DNA of 64,000 nt, from positions 16,330 through 80,329 of the forward strand of contig CANGTU010000006.1 in NCBI GenBank assembly GCA_947456965.1, written 5' to 3'. Of the stretch, positions 52,944 to 61,582 are shown piece by piece; the first letter of the stretch is position 1; each line of letters starts with the position of its first letter. Both the position numbers and the translations under genes were made by a program. The notes below the pieces were generated by a model. The model worked only from the letters and a program-made list of their open reading frames with translations. It did not search any database and was not told the origin of the DNA. This stretch comes from Flavobacteriales bacterium. GTDB taxonomy: Bacteria > Bacteroidota > Bacteroidia > Flavobacteriales_D > Sanyastnellaceae.

Positions 52944-55604
52944 TTACCTGAAGAGACTGATGTGACCATGGAAGTCATGGGGAAAGCCGAGCAGGTCATC
53001 CATGATGATCTCATAGACATACACGCCGTTTCCGGCAAAGTAATCTCCTCCGCGAACCTGCCCATACCAGGCCTCCTCGGGATCATCGGACTCAAAAATG
53101 ACCGTGCCCCACCGGTCGCGAATCATGCAGCGCCAGCGGCTTACTCCGGTAGCCACAGGTTGCCAGGAATCATTGATGCCGTCACCATCCGGGGTAAAGG
53201 AATTGGGCGCCCAGAAGAGGAATCCCTCCACCGATACAAGCCCGCTGGTTGTAGCCGTGCAGCCAAAGGAGTTGGTGACAACCTGGGTGATGCGCTGCCA
53301 GCCAGCTTCTGTAAAGGAATAGGTGAAGTCGCAGTCATCGGACGATCCGCCATCAGAGGTGGTGTAAAAACAATCTACGGCTGATTCAGAGGTGTTGGTG
53401 ACTTGCACCTCTGGATTGAGGATGTTCACGGTCTGTGGTTCGATGATGAATCCGGGCGCAGGCAAGGGATGTACCACCACGGCCTCAGGAAACTCCCGCA
53501 CGATCGTGGTGATGCAGCCATTGGCCGTGGATGCGGTGAGTGTCACAGTGTAATGGCCGGGCGTGCTGTAGGTGTGGGTGGGATCTTCATTGTACGAAAT
53601 CTGACCATCTCCGAAGTTCCAGAGGTAGAAGACTTGTGTTTCTGCCGTTGCCTGAGCCGCAAAGTCAACGTAAAGCGTAGGGCAACCGGATACGGATTCG
53701 AGATTGACATCGAGCTCCGGATCAGCTACCACCCAGATATCATCGGTGAAGCTCTCGGTGCACCCGTTCTCCGAAATGGTCAGTGTTACAGGATAAGTGC
53801 CTGCTTCTTCGAACTGCACGCCTTGCGGAGCCTGCTGTGATGCCTGTACCCCGTTGCTGAAGCTCCAGCTGTAACTGGCGTCTGCCGTAGTTGCTCCCAT
53901 GCCCATAAAGTCAAAGGCGTTGGTGGACAGGCACTGTGGATCTGGAATAACAAAAAAGGGATTGAGGTCGCCGTATATACTGAAGAGTAACTCGGTAGTA
54001 TCCGGACAGGTAAATGGTGCAGAGGCGATATGCATAATGACATATTCTCCCCCCGAAGGGAAGGTGAAGGTGGGATTTTCATCAGAAGACTGATCTCCGT
54101 TGATGGGCGTGTTGAAGTCCCAGTACCACGATTGGGCATTGACAGATCCCGATGTAAAGGTGTAGGTGAAACCATCGCAAAAACTGTCCTGTGGCTCAAT
54201 AGCCGCCATGGGTTCCGGCGGATTGGCAATGACTTGAGTGTCCGTTTCGGTGCACCCGTTATCCGTGATGCTCAGCGTGACAAGGTGCTCATTTGCTTCA
54301 GGATTGAGTGCCACCCCGCTGGGAAAGGGTGCTGTGGATCCTGAAGGGCTGGATCCCATTCCGAAGTTCCACTGCACCGTGGCTGAGGCCGAAGCTGAGG
54401 CCGTGTAGGTGAAATTATAGAGGACCTGGTTATTGACGCAGTCGCCCCCGCTTACTACAATATCGGGCTCCATGGGCGGATATACTTGCCAAACCGTCAT
54501 AGCTGTGTCAGCGCACGTCCAGGTCGGATTGGCAATGAGCATGATGGTGTAGATGCCCGGACCGGGATAGGTAAAGGTCGGACTGGGGATATTGCTGGTA
54601 TCAGCATCCGTGCCTGGTACGCCAAAGTCCCAGAAAAAGTCATTGGCATTGATGCTGTTATTGTCGAAGACCACATCGAACCCGTTACAGAAGTTAGTCT
54701 GTTCCGGAATCACGGCCACGATGGTGGGGTCGCAGAGGGTGACATTGACCTGAAAATCGCGGTTGACTGTATTGATGAGTACTCCATTCCGGAATTCACT
54801 CACGCACACCCCAATGACATACTGACCGAGTTGTGTGGGTGTGCCGGTGATGTATCCCGTGGCGGGATCGATGGACAGCGCAGGATTGCTGGTCACAGGA
54901 TAGCCCGCCGAAAAACCCGTTGCCCATTGCACATTCTGGAATGGTGGGCCGAAGGGCGGCTGGGGAGCCGGATTATCCACTGATCCGCCGTTGAGCGGGG
55001 TGCAGAAAGAGTATACGAGCTGGTCACCGTCGGGATCCACCGCCATGTGGTCGAAGTAAAACTCCGCATTCATGCACAAAGCAGGAGGAGGGAAGTTCAC
55101 AAATACCGGACATGAATTGGGAAGATTGGTCTGACCAGTACCGGGGATGCGGCAAGTGAAGGTGGCTCCGCTATCCTCCGGATTCAGAAGATTGATGATG
55201 CTCGGATTGCGGCAGCAACGCTGATACACCAGGGTGTATCCGCCGGTGCTAGGGGGCAGGTTGATGGTTTCCTGATATACGGCGCTTTCCACACATACAT
55301 CGGGTGGTACGATGAAGCAGGGGTTCTCCAGCTCGACCGGGATCAGGTTAACCTCTGCATTGAACAGGTCCATGCCGATGGAAGTCAGGAGTGTGCCGTT
55401 CGCCTGGAAGATCCCAACGGAGGCAATGTTATCAAAGCCAGTTCCGTTACCATTTGAGGGGCCGCAATCGCGGTATACTTTCAGGGTGACGAGGTAAGAG
55501 TTGTTGCCCTGCCAGGTGTAATACAACTCCCCGCCCACGATGTGTGTTGCCAGAGCGGGCAAAGAGAATAATCCGGTCAGGACCAGAAGCAGGTTGCGCA
55601 ACAT
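52944..55604 (-). CDS. PKD-repeat T9SS type B secreted protein
   Basis: The 886-residue exported protein has a signal peptide (residues 1-19, ending SLPALA), then the conserved opening THIVGGELYYTWQGNNSY, shared by large gliding-associated surface proteins of Bacteroidota. A cadherin-like beta region and the phrase DPDGDQLVYSFC follow. At least four PKD domains come next (FFWDFGVPGTDAD, YYWDFNTPINGD-type, YSWSFSNGVQ, YLWNFGDGQISYNEDPTHTY). The last ~90 residues are the type B C-terminus (APNSFTPDGDGINDSWQ, DRWGTVIFESDD). It is probably a cell-surface adhesin. It is divergent from moaC. Confidence 0.9.
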   Translation of the reverse strand: MLRNLLLVLTGLFSLPALATHIVGGELYYTWQGNNSYLVTLKVYRDCGPSNGNGTGFDNIASVGIFQANGTLLTSIGMDLFNAEVNLIPVELENPCFIVPPDVCVESAVYQETINLPPSTGGYTLVYQRCCRNPSIINLLNPEDSGATFTCRIPGTGQTNLPNSCPVFVNFPPPALCMNAEFYFDHMAVDPDGDQLVYSFCTPLNGGSVDNPAPQPPFGPPFQNVQWATGFSAGYPVTSNPALSIDPATGYITGTPTQLGQYVIGVCVSEFRNGVLINTVNRDFQVNVTLCDPTIVAVIPEQTNFCNGFDVVFDNNSINANDFFWDFGVPGTDADTSNIPSPTFTYPGPGIYTIMLIANPTWTCADTAMTVWQVYPPMEPDIVVSGGDCVNNQVLYNFTYTASASASATVQWNFGMGSSPSGSTAPFPSGVALNPEANEHLVTLSITDNGCTETDTQVIANPPEPMAAIEPQDSFCDGFTYTFTSGSVNAQSWYWDFNTPINGDQSSDENPTFTFPSGGEYVIMHIASAPFTCPDTTELLFSIYGDLNPFFVIPDPQCLSTNAFDFMGMGATTADASYSWSFSNGVQASQQAPQGVQFEEAGTYPVTLTISENGCTESFTDDIWVVADPELDVNLESVSGCPTLYVDFAAQATAETQVFYLWNFGDGQISYNEDPTHTYSTPGHYTVTLTASTANGCITTIVREFPEAVVVHPLPAPGFIIEPQTVNILNPEVQVTNTSESAVDCFYTTSDGGSSDDCDFTYSFTEAGWQRITQVVTNSFGCTATTSGLVSVEGFLFWAPNSFTPDGDGINDSWQPVATGVSRWRCMIRDRWGTVIFESDDPEEAWYGQVRGGDYFAGNGVYVYEIIMDDLLGFPHDFHGHISLFR

Positions 55605-55723
55605 GCGGTTTTAAAAAAGCCGGAGTGAAGGTAAGCACAGGCGTTCACATACTCCGAAGGTGTAATACACGATATTCGATGCATTGTTTTACGGTCAGAG
55701 AAGTCATCATGTTTCCGGTGGAC

Positions 55724-55731
55724 TAATTTCG
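55724..55731 (+). promoter_or_regulatory. -7 box TAATTTCG for moaC
   Basis: The TAnnTTCG variant is separated from the moaC ATG by CTCC only. Confidence 0.4.
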
Positions 55732-55735
55732 CTCC

Positions 55736-56233
55736 ATGCCAGCAGAATCTTTCAGCCACCTGAACGAACGCGGAGAAACGCGGATGGTGGATGTTTCAGA
55801 CAAGCCCGAAACCCGCCGCCGGGCCGTGGCAGAGGCCTGGGTGAAATTACCCGCCGAGGTGGCCATTCATTTTCGTGAAGGCGATCTGCACGGCCCTAAA
55901 GGTCCGGTTTTTTCCGTGGCTCGCATCGCCGGCATTCAGGCCGCCAAGCGCACCGCGGAGTGGATTCCCATGTGCCATCCACTGCCGCTGGACGGGGTGG
56001 ATGTGGATATCCAATGGTATGCTCCTTCCGTGCGTATCGTGGCGGAAGCCCGGGTAAAAGCACGCACGGGTGTTGAAATGGAGGCGCTCACAGCGGTTTC
56101 GGCAGCGGCGCTGACGGTCTATGACATGTGCAAGGGTTTGTCGCACGATATCGAAATCACAGCGATCCGGCTGATGGAAAAGACAGGAGGAAAGCATGAA
56201 TACAGGAGAGCAGGAACCGGGCCGGCACGGTAA
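55736..56233 (+). CDS. moaC: Cyclic pyranopterin monophosphate synthase MoaC
   Basis: The 165-residue second enzyme of molybdenum cofactor synthesis turns the MoaA product into cyclic pyranopterin monophosphate. Family segments: HLNERGETRMVDVSDKPETR, AKRTAEWIPMCHPLPLDGV, ARVKARTGVEMEALTAVSAA and TVYDMCKGLSHDIEI with the catalytic Lys and Asp. It starts 4 nt after a TAATTTCG box and overlaps the following mobA-like gene by 38 bp. No moaA, moaE, moeA or molybdoenzyme gene lies in the window. Confidence 0.95.
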   Translation: MPAESFSHLNERGETRMVDVSDKPETRRRAVAEAWVKLPAEVAIHFREGDLHGPKGPVFSVARIAGIQAAKRTAEWIPMCHPLPLDGVDVDIQWYAPSVRIVAEARVKARTGVEMEALTAVSAAALTVYDMCKGLSHDIEITAIRLMEKTGGKHEYRRAGTGPAR

Positions 56234-57305
56234 ACTTGAAAAGCCATCTGCCGGCCGGTTTGGCCGGCAGGAGCTGGCTGTGCTCGGAACGACTTGCTCA
56301 GAGGTGGAACGGCTCTGCGCTGGCCTTACGCAGCGCTTCGAACCGTATTCGGTGGCTCTGGTGGACGCCTCGCATGCGGAGGAACGCGAGGCGATCCCTG
56401 GAATCAGAATCGTGGTGCACGATGGTCATACGGAGGTCAGGATACCTGATGCCCATGGCGAGCCGCCATTTTATACAATACTCTCATCGGCCGCACTGAT
56501 CGTGGTGAATGGTAATCACCTGACGGCAACGCGCCAGCTGATCGTTCCGAGCGAGGGCAAGGAAGATTCGCTGCGAAAGCGGGCTGCGCAACTTACCAGT
56601 CCGCTCGCCATCTGGCTTACGCCATCTTTTCAGGAGGTGCCCGAATGGCTGTTCGGTATTCCGGGACTGGATGCGCTGCCGGTGATCCGGGAGGCTGATC
56701 CTGCGTGCTGGGAACAGCTCGCAGCACTGGCCTGCCCTCCGCCGCCCATCCGGGTGCTGGTGCTTACCGGGGGCAAGAGTAAGCGCATGGGGTCTGACAA
56801 GAGTCTCATGAATTATCACGGGATGCCTCAGTACCAATGGATGGCGCAGACCGCAGCATCCCTCGGCTTGCCTGTGGCTGTTTCATGCCGTCAAGAGCAA
56901 TCGCGGCTGTTTCGGGAGGCTGGATTCGATGCCATCGAAGATCGCGTCACCGGGATCGGCCCGTTGGGTGGTATAATCAGCGCGTTCATGCATGACCCTG
57001 ATTCGGCATGGCTCGTAGTGGCTTGTGATATGCCCGGATGGACAGCTGATGCTTACCAACAGCTGGCTGAAGAGCGCAACCCACGGTCGATAGCAACGTG
57101 CTTTGCACTGTCAGAGAGTCGTCCTGAACCACTTGCGGCAATCTGGGAACCAGCTTCCTACCCCCTTATCCTGTCTGGGTTATCAGCCGGGATAGATTGT
57201 CCGCGCAGTATTCTCCGCCGGAGCCGCCCCCATCTGGTGGTTCCCCGCCATCCAACATGGACCGATAATGTAAATACACCTGAAGAGGCCGGCAAATACC
57301 GGTAA
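56196..57305 (+). CDS. MobA-like nucleotidyltransferase with extra N-terminal domain
   Basis: The 369-residue protein has in its C-terminal half (about 186-365) a MobA-type NTP transferase: VLVLTGGKSKRMGSDKSLM binds the nucleotide, then GPLGGIISAFMHDPD and VVACDMPGW with the metal-binding Asp. It probably attaches a nucleotide to molybdopterin. Residues 1-180 form a separate domain resembling MobB in position and strand pattern but lacking a P-loop, so this assignment is weak. AGGAGG lies 5 nt before the ATG, a strong Shine-Dalgarno site inside moaC, so translation is probably independent despite the 38-bp overlap. Confidence 0.82.
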   Translation: MNTGEQEPGRHGKLEKPSAGRFGRQELAVLGTTCSEVERLCAGLTQRFEPYSVALVDASHAEEREAIPGIRIVVHDGHTEVRIPDAHGEPPFYTILSSAALIVVNGNHLTATRQLIVPSEGKEDSLRKRAAQLTSPLAIWLTPSFQEVPEWLFGIPGLDALPVIREADPACWEQLAALACPPPPIRVLVLTGGKSKRMGSDKSLMNYHGMPQYQWMAQTAASLGLPVAVSCRQEQSRLFREAGFDAIEDRVTGIGPLGGIISAFMHDPDSAWLVVACDMPGWTADAYQQLAEERNPRSIATCFALSESRPEPLAAIWEPASYPLILSGLSAGIDCPRSILRRSRPHLVVPRHPTWTDNVNTPEEAGKYR

Positions 57306-57315
57306 CGAGCAGAGC

Positions 57316-57747
57316 ATGAGTAATCCAACAGCTTTTACACCGCATCGGGTGGATATCCGTTTTGCGGACATCGACGCGATGGGACACGTGAATAATGCGG
57401 TCTATTTCTCTTATTTCGAGCAGGCGCGCATCCACTTTTTCCGCGAAATGATCGGCCGGGAATGGGACTGGGATGAACACGGTATGATCGTGGCTCGCAA
57501 CGAAGTAGATTATCTCCGGCCGGTTTACTTCCGGGACAATCTGTTCATCCATATAGGATGCTCACACCTGGGCAACAAGAGCTTTACGCTGACTTATACT
57601 GTTATCCGGCCTCGTCCGGAAGGGGAGGAGGTAGTGGCGAGCGGTGCTTCGGTGCTGGTGTGCTTCAACCACCGCGACGGGCAGACAAGACCCATACCGG
57701 AATCGTGGCGATCAGCTCTGACTGGCTTGCTCAGCGCAGCTCAATAA
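57316..57747 (+). CDS. Acyl-CoA thioesterase, 4HBT hotdog family
   Basis: The 143-residue hotdog-fold hydrolase cleaves acyl-CoA thioesters. The signature is RFADIDAMGHVNNAVYFSYF (residues 15-34), with the catalytic Asp followed by GHVNN, and EVDYLRPVYFRDNL. It resembles YbgC/FadM-type thioesterases. It starts 10 bp after the mobA-like gene, and its last 17 bp overlap the 3' end of the convergent amylase gene. The chain-length preference cannot be read from sequence. Confidence 0.9.
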   Translation: MSNPTAFTPHRVDIRFADIDAMGHVNNAVYFSYFEQARIHFFREMIGREWDWDEHGMIVARNEVDYLRPVYFRDNLFIHIGCSHLGNKSFTLTYTVIRPRPEGEEVVASGASVLVCFNHRDGQTRPIPESWRSALTGLLSAAQ

Positions 57748-59605
57748 CCCGGCAGCTCCGCGCCGGAATTTCGAGCACCTCGCCGAATTTGACGTGTTCT
57801 CCGGTGAGCACATCTATCCCGCTGTTCTTGCCGAGCAAGCATTCGGCAAAGCGCGAAGTGAGCAGTCGGGCCGGCTGATCGCTCAGGTTGTATGCACACA
57901 TAACGGTGTGGCCGTCATCCATCCGGAAGTATACGTAGGTGTTATCTTCGGGCACAAACTGCCGCAGCGCCGCACGTCCGATCCAGGCGTTGTTCTTGCG
58001 CCAGTTAGCCAGGTTTCGGTAAAAATGAAATGCTTGATTCTCCTTCGCTGTGCGGCCTTCAGGGGTAAACTTGTTGACTGAATCGCCCGGCCATCCTCCT
58101 GGAAAATCCTGACGGACCAGCGCATCAGGATTGGTGAAGCCGGTCATGAGCAATTCAGTACCGTAATATACCTGGGGGGTTCCGCGTAATGTCAGGAGTA
58201 AGGTGATCCCCATTTTCCATTTGTCAAAATCTTCTCCGATGATGCTGTAGAATCGTCCGAGGTCATGATTGTCAAGAAAGGTCACATTCATCCCCGGGTC
58301 ATGGTAAAGCAGGTCATGAGTCAGGGTGAGCTGAATCCGACGGAATCCTTCTTCCCATCCAAAGGGTTCAGTGAGCCCTTTGGTGATGGCATAGTAGAGT
58401 TGGAAGTCGGTCACGCCCTGTAGTTCGGAGGAGAACTGAGGACTGAGGCCGTTTTTCTCGGTGAACCAGGCCTGGATGGGAGAGCCCTGCACCCAGGTTT
58501 CACCGAACAGCACAAAGCGGGGATATTCGCGTCTGATCCGGATATTCAGTTCTCGCATAAATTCCTGGTCAGGATAGGCGTAGGTGTCGATGCGAAAGGC
58601 GTCCAGCCGGGCGTATTCTACCCACCAGATGGACTGCTGAATCAGGTAACTGGCCAGCCGGGGATCACGCTGGTTGAGGTCGGGCATATGGGTGTCAAAC
58701 CAGCCGTCGGCCATCACCTTGCGGTCATACGCGGATGCGTATGGATCCAGCAGTGTTTCGGCGCGGTAGCTCGTGCGGGTGAATTGGGGAAACCAGTGTA
58801 CCCAGTTGCTGTCGGGAAGGTTCTTGTGAAGGTAGTGCTGGCTCCCCCAGTGGTTGTAAACGACATCCCATACCACCTTGATGCCCCGGCCGTGGCATGC
58901 AGCCACGAGTTCGCGAAATTCCTCATTGGTGCCCAGCCTTGGATCAATGCGGTAATGGTCGGTAGCGGCATAGCCGTGATAACTCTCCCGATCCTGATTG
59001 TTTTCCAGCACAGGGTTGAGCCAGAGTGCGGTGGTGCCGATATCAGTGATGTAGTCGAGATGGTCAGCAATGCCCTTCAGGTCGCCACCATGGCGGGTTT
59101 TGAGCCCCTGCCGGTCAAATTCTGCTTCCGGGGTTCCGGCCATCACATCATTGCCCGGATGCCCATTGGCGAAGCGGTCAGGAAACACGAGGTAAATGAG
59201 GTCGGCCGGAGAAATGCCCTGTCCGGGCATGGTGTTCTCCCGGCGCTTCAGTTCATAGGTATGAAAAAATGGCTTGACGTCAGGACCGGAAAAGCGGAAG
59301 GTGAGGACGCCGGGCAACTGGTTGCGGCCAATGTGGAGGCGCAGTATAACATACTCGCGGTTGGGCATACGAATGATCGAATCCATGCGCGTTTCCGCAC
59401 CGTCGAGCGTGATGACCGGATATTCTGCGAGTCGGGTGCCATGCACGAGCAGCTCCAGGGTGCTGTCGGCCATACCGGTCCACCAGAACGGCGGATCCAC
59501 CCGGCGGATGGGTGATTCCGGCGCCTTCCGCCGCTGGGCTTCAGCAATTGAAGGAGAGTGGCAGAAAAGCAGGAGTAGCAGTAAGGAGGTCGCAGAAAAT
59601 TTCAT
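57731..59605 (-). CDS. GH13 alpha-amylase / neopullulanase-like glycosidase, exported
   Basis: The 624-residue glycoside hydrolase acts on starch or maltodextrins. The ATG at 59605 gives a signal peptide (KFSATSLLLLLLFCHSPSIA), so it acts in the periplasm or at the outer surface. An N-terminal beta domain (about 35-120, cyclomaltodextrinase-like) precedes the TIM barrel. Catalytic residues: Asp340 in LDAFRID, Glu369 in FGETW and Asp448 in FLDNHD; region I is DVVYNHWG. It has the plan of Bacteroidota SusA-like neopullulanases, but no SusC/SusD genes lie nearby. The divergent neighbour probably binds starch. Confidence 0.93.
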   Translation of the reverse strand: MKFSATSLLLLLLFCHSPSIAEAQRRKAPESPIRRVDPPFWWTGMADSTLELLVHGTRLAEYPVITLDGAETRMDSIIRMPNREYVILRLHIGRNQLPGVLTFRFSGPDVKPFFHTYELKRRENTMPGQGISPADLIYLVFPDRFANGHPGNDVMAGTPEAEFDRQGLKTRHGGDLKGIADHLDYITDIGTTALWLNPVLENNQDRESYHGYAATDHYRIDPRLGTNEEFRELVAACHGRGIKVVWDVVYNHWGSQHYLHKNLPDSNWVHWFPQFTRTSYRAETLLDPYASAYDRKVMADGWFDTHMPDLNQRDPRLASYLIQQSIWWVEYARLDAFRIDTYAYPDQEFMRELNIRIRREYPRFVLFGETWVQGSPIQAWFTEKNGLSPQFSSELQGVTDFQLYYAITKGLTEPFGWEEGFRRIQLTLTHDLLYHDPGMNVTFLDNHDLGRFYSIIGEDFDKWKMGITLLLTLRGTPQVYYGTELLMTGFTNPDALVRQDFPGGWPGDSVNKFTPEGRTAKENQAFHFYRNLANWRKNNAWIGRAALRQFVPEDNTYVYFRMDDGHTVMCAYNLSDQPARLLTSRFAECLLGKNSGIDVLTGEHVKFGEVLEIPARSCRVIELR

Positions 59606-59634
59606 CTTCAGTTCTCGTTTATGGAGAATTCGTT

Positions 59635-59642
59635 TACATTTG
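59635..59642 (+). promoter_or_regulatory. -7 box TACATTTG for the four-repeat T9SS gene
   Basis: Perfect TAnnTTTG with an A/C-rich leader of about 40 nt (ACCAACCAAACAACAACAAA) before the ATG at 59689. Confidence 0.5.
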
Positions 59643-59688
59643 GAAAGTGTTAAATGTACACCAACCAAACAACAACAAACCCTTTTGT

Positions 59689-61410
59689 ATGATGAAAAAA
59701 GTATACGCCTGCTGGCTTTCGCTGTGTATGGCTGGGTCGGCTGTGGCCCAGTTTCCGGTGACTTTCAGCGTGGATATGGCCGGTCAGACGGTCAGTCCGA
59801 ACGGTCTGCACATCGCGGGTAATTTCCAGGATGTCAACTACGACGGCACAGCCGAAAATCCGAGTCTGGTGAACTGGAGTCCCTCCACGTACATGCTCAC
59901 TGATGATGACATGGACATGGTGTATTCCATCACCCTTGACCTGGTGGCTGACGACCGCTACGAGTTTAAGTTCATCAATGGCAATGACTGGCCTTTTGAA
60001 GAGTCCATTCCCGCTGCATGTCAGGTGGGTAATGGCAATAGCAACCGGTTCATCTCCGTCACCGGAGCGACCACGTACCTGATCTGCTGGGGCTCTTGTG
60101 CTCCCTGCGGTCAGAATACGGTGCGCTTCCGTGTGGATATGTCTCTGGTCACCGACGGAGTGAACCCTGTGGGTGTTTCCGTAGCAGGTGATTTTCAGGG
60201 CTGGTCTCCAGGGACCACGTTTCTCTCAGACCCTGACGGCAACCTGATCTTCGAGCGGATTGTCAATGTTGGCACCGTTTCTTCAATTGAGTTCAAGTAC
60301 ATCAACGGTGATGACTGGGCCCTGGCTGAGATCGTTCCTTCTGATTGCGCTTCAGGTCCTAACTCGAACCGTCTGATCAACCTGACAGAGACCAACACCG
60401 TACTCACGGCCTACTGCTTCGGCGGATGCTCAACCTGCCTCCAACCCACTCAGGTGACGTTTATGGTGGATATGACCAATGAAACGGTCGGCCCCAATGG
60501 TGTTCACGTAGCCGGTAACTTCCAGGGCTGGAACCCCGGCAGCGTCGACCACGAGCTCACCGACCTGGATGGAGATAATATTTATACCCTCACTGTCCCG
60601 ATTCAGCCCGGTAGTATCCAGTACAAGTTTGTGAACGGCAATAGCTGGAATGACCCCAACGAATCACTCCCTGCTGCTTGCAATGTGGGCGGTAACCGCG
60701 GTGCATCGATCGCCGGTGAGACCCAGGAACTCCACTTCTGCTATAACCAGTGTGAAGCAGAGTGTGTTGTGAACCCCGATCCCGCTGCCATTACCTTCCG
60801 CGTCAACATGGCTGAAGCGACAGTAGCTGCTGAAGGTGTCTTCTTCATCTCCGGTGCTACCAACCCCGCATGGCAGGCTGGTGCCACCCAGATGACCGAT
60901 GATGATGCCGACGGTGTCTATGAATGCACGGTTACGATTTCCGGTCCTGCTGACATTCAGTACAAGTTTGTAAATGGTGACGTGGATGTAACAAATAACG
61001 AAGAGAATTCTGGACTCGCAGATTGTGGTATTGCCAATGGTATCGGTGGTTTCAACCGCATACACACTCGCAGCGGACAGCCCGAGACACTCGCTGCAGT
61101 TTGCTTCAATGAGTGCGCTGACTGCGTGATTTTCGTTGCTGAGACCAACCAGATCGTGAATAGTCTTCAGGTATTCCCCGTACCAGCTCAGGACATCCTC
61201 TCCGTGCGCTTCTCGAGCCCGGTTTACCAGAATTTGACCTTGCGTCTGGTGAGTCTCACCGGACAGGTAGTCCTCACTCAGGACGCCGGTATGGTGAAGC
61301 CCGGCGATCAGACGATCAGTCTGCCGGTCAGCGCCATCGCCTCAGGGATTTACTTCCTGGAGATCGGCGACGGTGCCACTAACCAGGTGGTTCGCGTGGC
61401 TGTGCGCTGA
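59689..61410 (+). CDS. T9SS type A protein with four starch-binding-like repeats
   Basis: The 573-residue secreted protein has a signal peptide (residues 1-21, ending GSAVAQ). Four tandem modules of ~110 residues each follow, starting VTFSVDMAGQTVSPNG, VRFRVDMSLVTDGVNP, VTFMVDMTNETVGPNG and ITFRVNMAEATVAAEG. Each has a central AGNFQGWNPG-type turn and an end such as IQYKFVNGNSW with paired Cys. This is the plan of CBM20/CBM48-like Ig folds that bind starch. A type A sorting domain follows (FPVPAQDILSVRF). Divergence from the GH13 amylase supports a starch-binding role, but the ligand is inferred. Confidence 0.87.
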   Translation: MMKKVYACWLSLCMAGSAVAQFPVTFSVDMAGQTVSPNGLHIAGNFQDVNYDGTAENPSLVNWSPSTYMLTDDDMDMVYSITLDLVADDRYEFKFINGNDWPFEESIPAACQVGNGNSNRFISVTGATTYLICWGSCAPCGQNTVRFRVDMSLVTDGVNPVGVSVAGDFQGWSPGTTFLSDPDGNLIFERIVNVGTVSSIEFKYINGDDWALAEIVPSDCASGPNSNRLINLTETNTVLTAYCFGGCSTCLQPTQVTFMVDMTNETVGPNGVHVAGNFQGWNPGSVDHELTDLDGDNIYTLTVPIQPGSIQYKFVNGNSWNDPNESLPAACNVGGNRGASIAGETQELHFCYNQCEAECVVNPDPAAITFRVNMAEATVAAEGVFFISGATNPAWQAGATQMTDDDADGVYECTVTISGPADIQYKFVNGDVDVTNNEENSGLADCGIANGIGGFNRIHTRSGQPETLAAVCFNECADCVIFVAETNQIVNSLQVFPVPAQDILSVRFSSPVYQNLTLRLVSLTGQVVLTQDAGMVKPGDQTISLPVSAIASGIYFLEIGDGATNQVVRVAVR

Positions 61411-61435
61411 GTACCCGCACAGGACAAAATATCAG

Positions 61436-61468
61436 AAAAAGGCCCGGGCTCACAGCCCGGGCCTTTTT
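61436..61468 (+). terminator. Rho-independent terminator
   Basis: Perfect 15-bp stem AAAAAGGCCCGGGCT / AGCCCGGGCCTTTTT with loop CAC, 25 bp after the four-repeat gene. Confidence 0.92.
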
Positions 61469-61533
61469 GTTGCCAGGAATCAGTGGTGTACAAATTAGAA
61501 TCAGGCCTTGCAGAGGAATAGGCAGTCGGGCAG

Positions 61534-61541
61534 TATATTTG
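61534..61541 (+). promoter_or_regulatory. -7 box TATATTTG for the SprB-repeat gene
   Basis: Perfect TAnnTTTG with a TTG at 61508-61510 (23 bp away, slightly long). It gives a leader of about 35-40 nt. Confidence 0.5.
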
Positions 61542-61582
61542 CGTGCTGAATCACTAACCAACATTTCAAAACCAAATACCTC

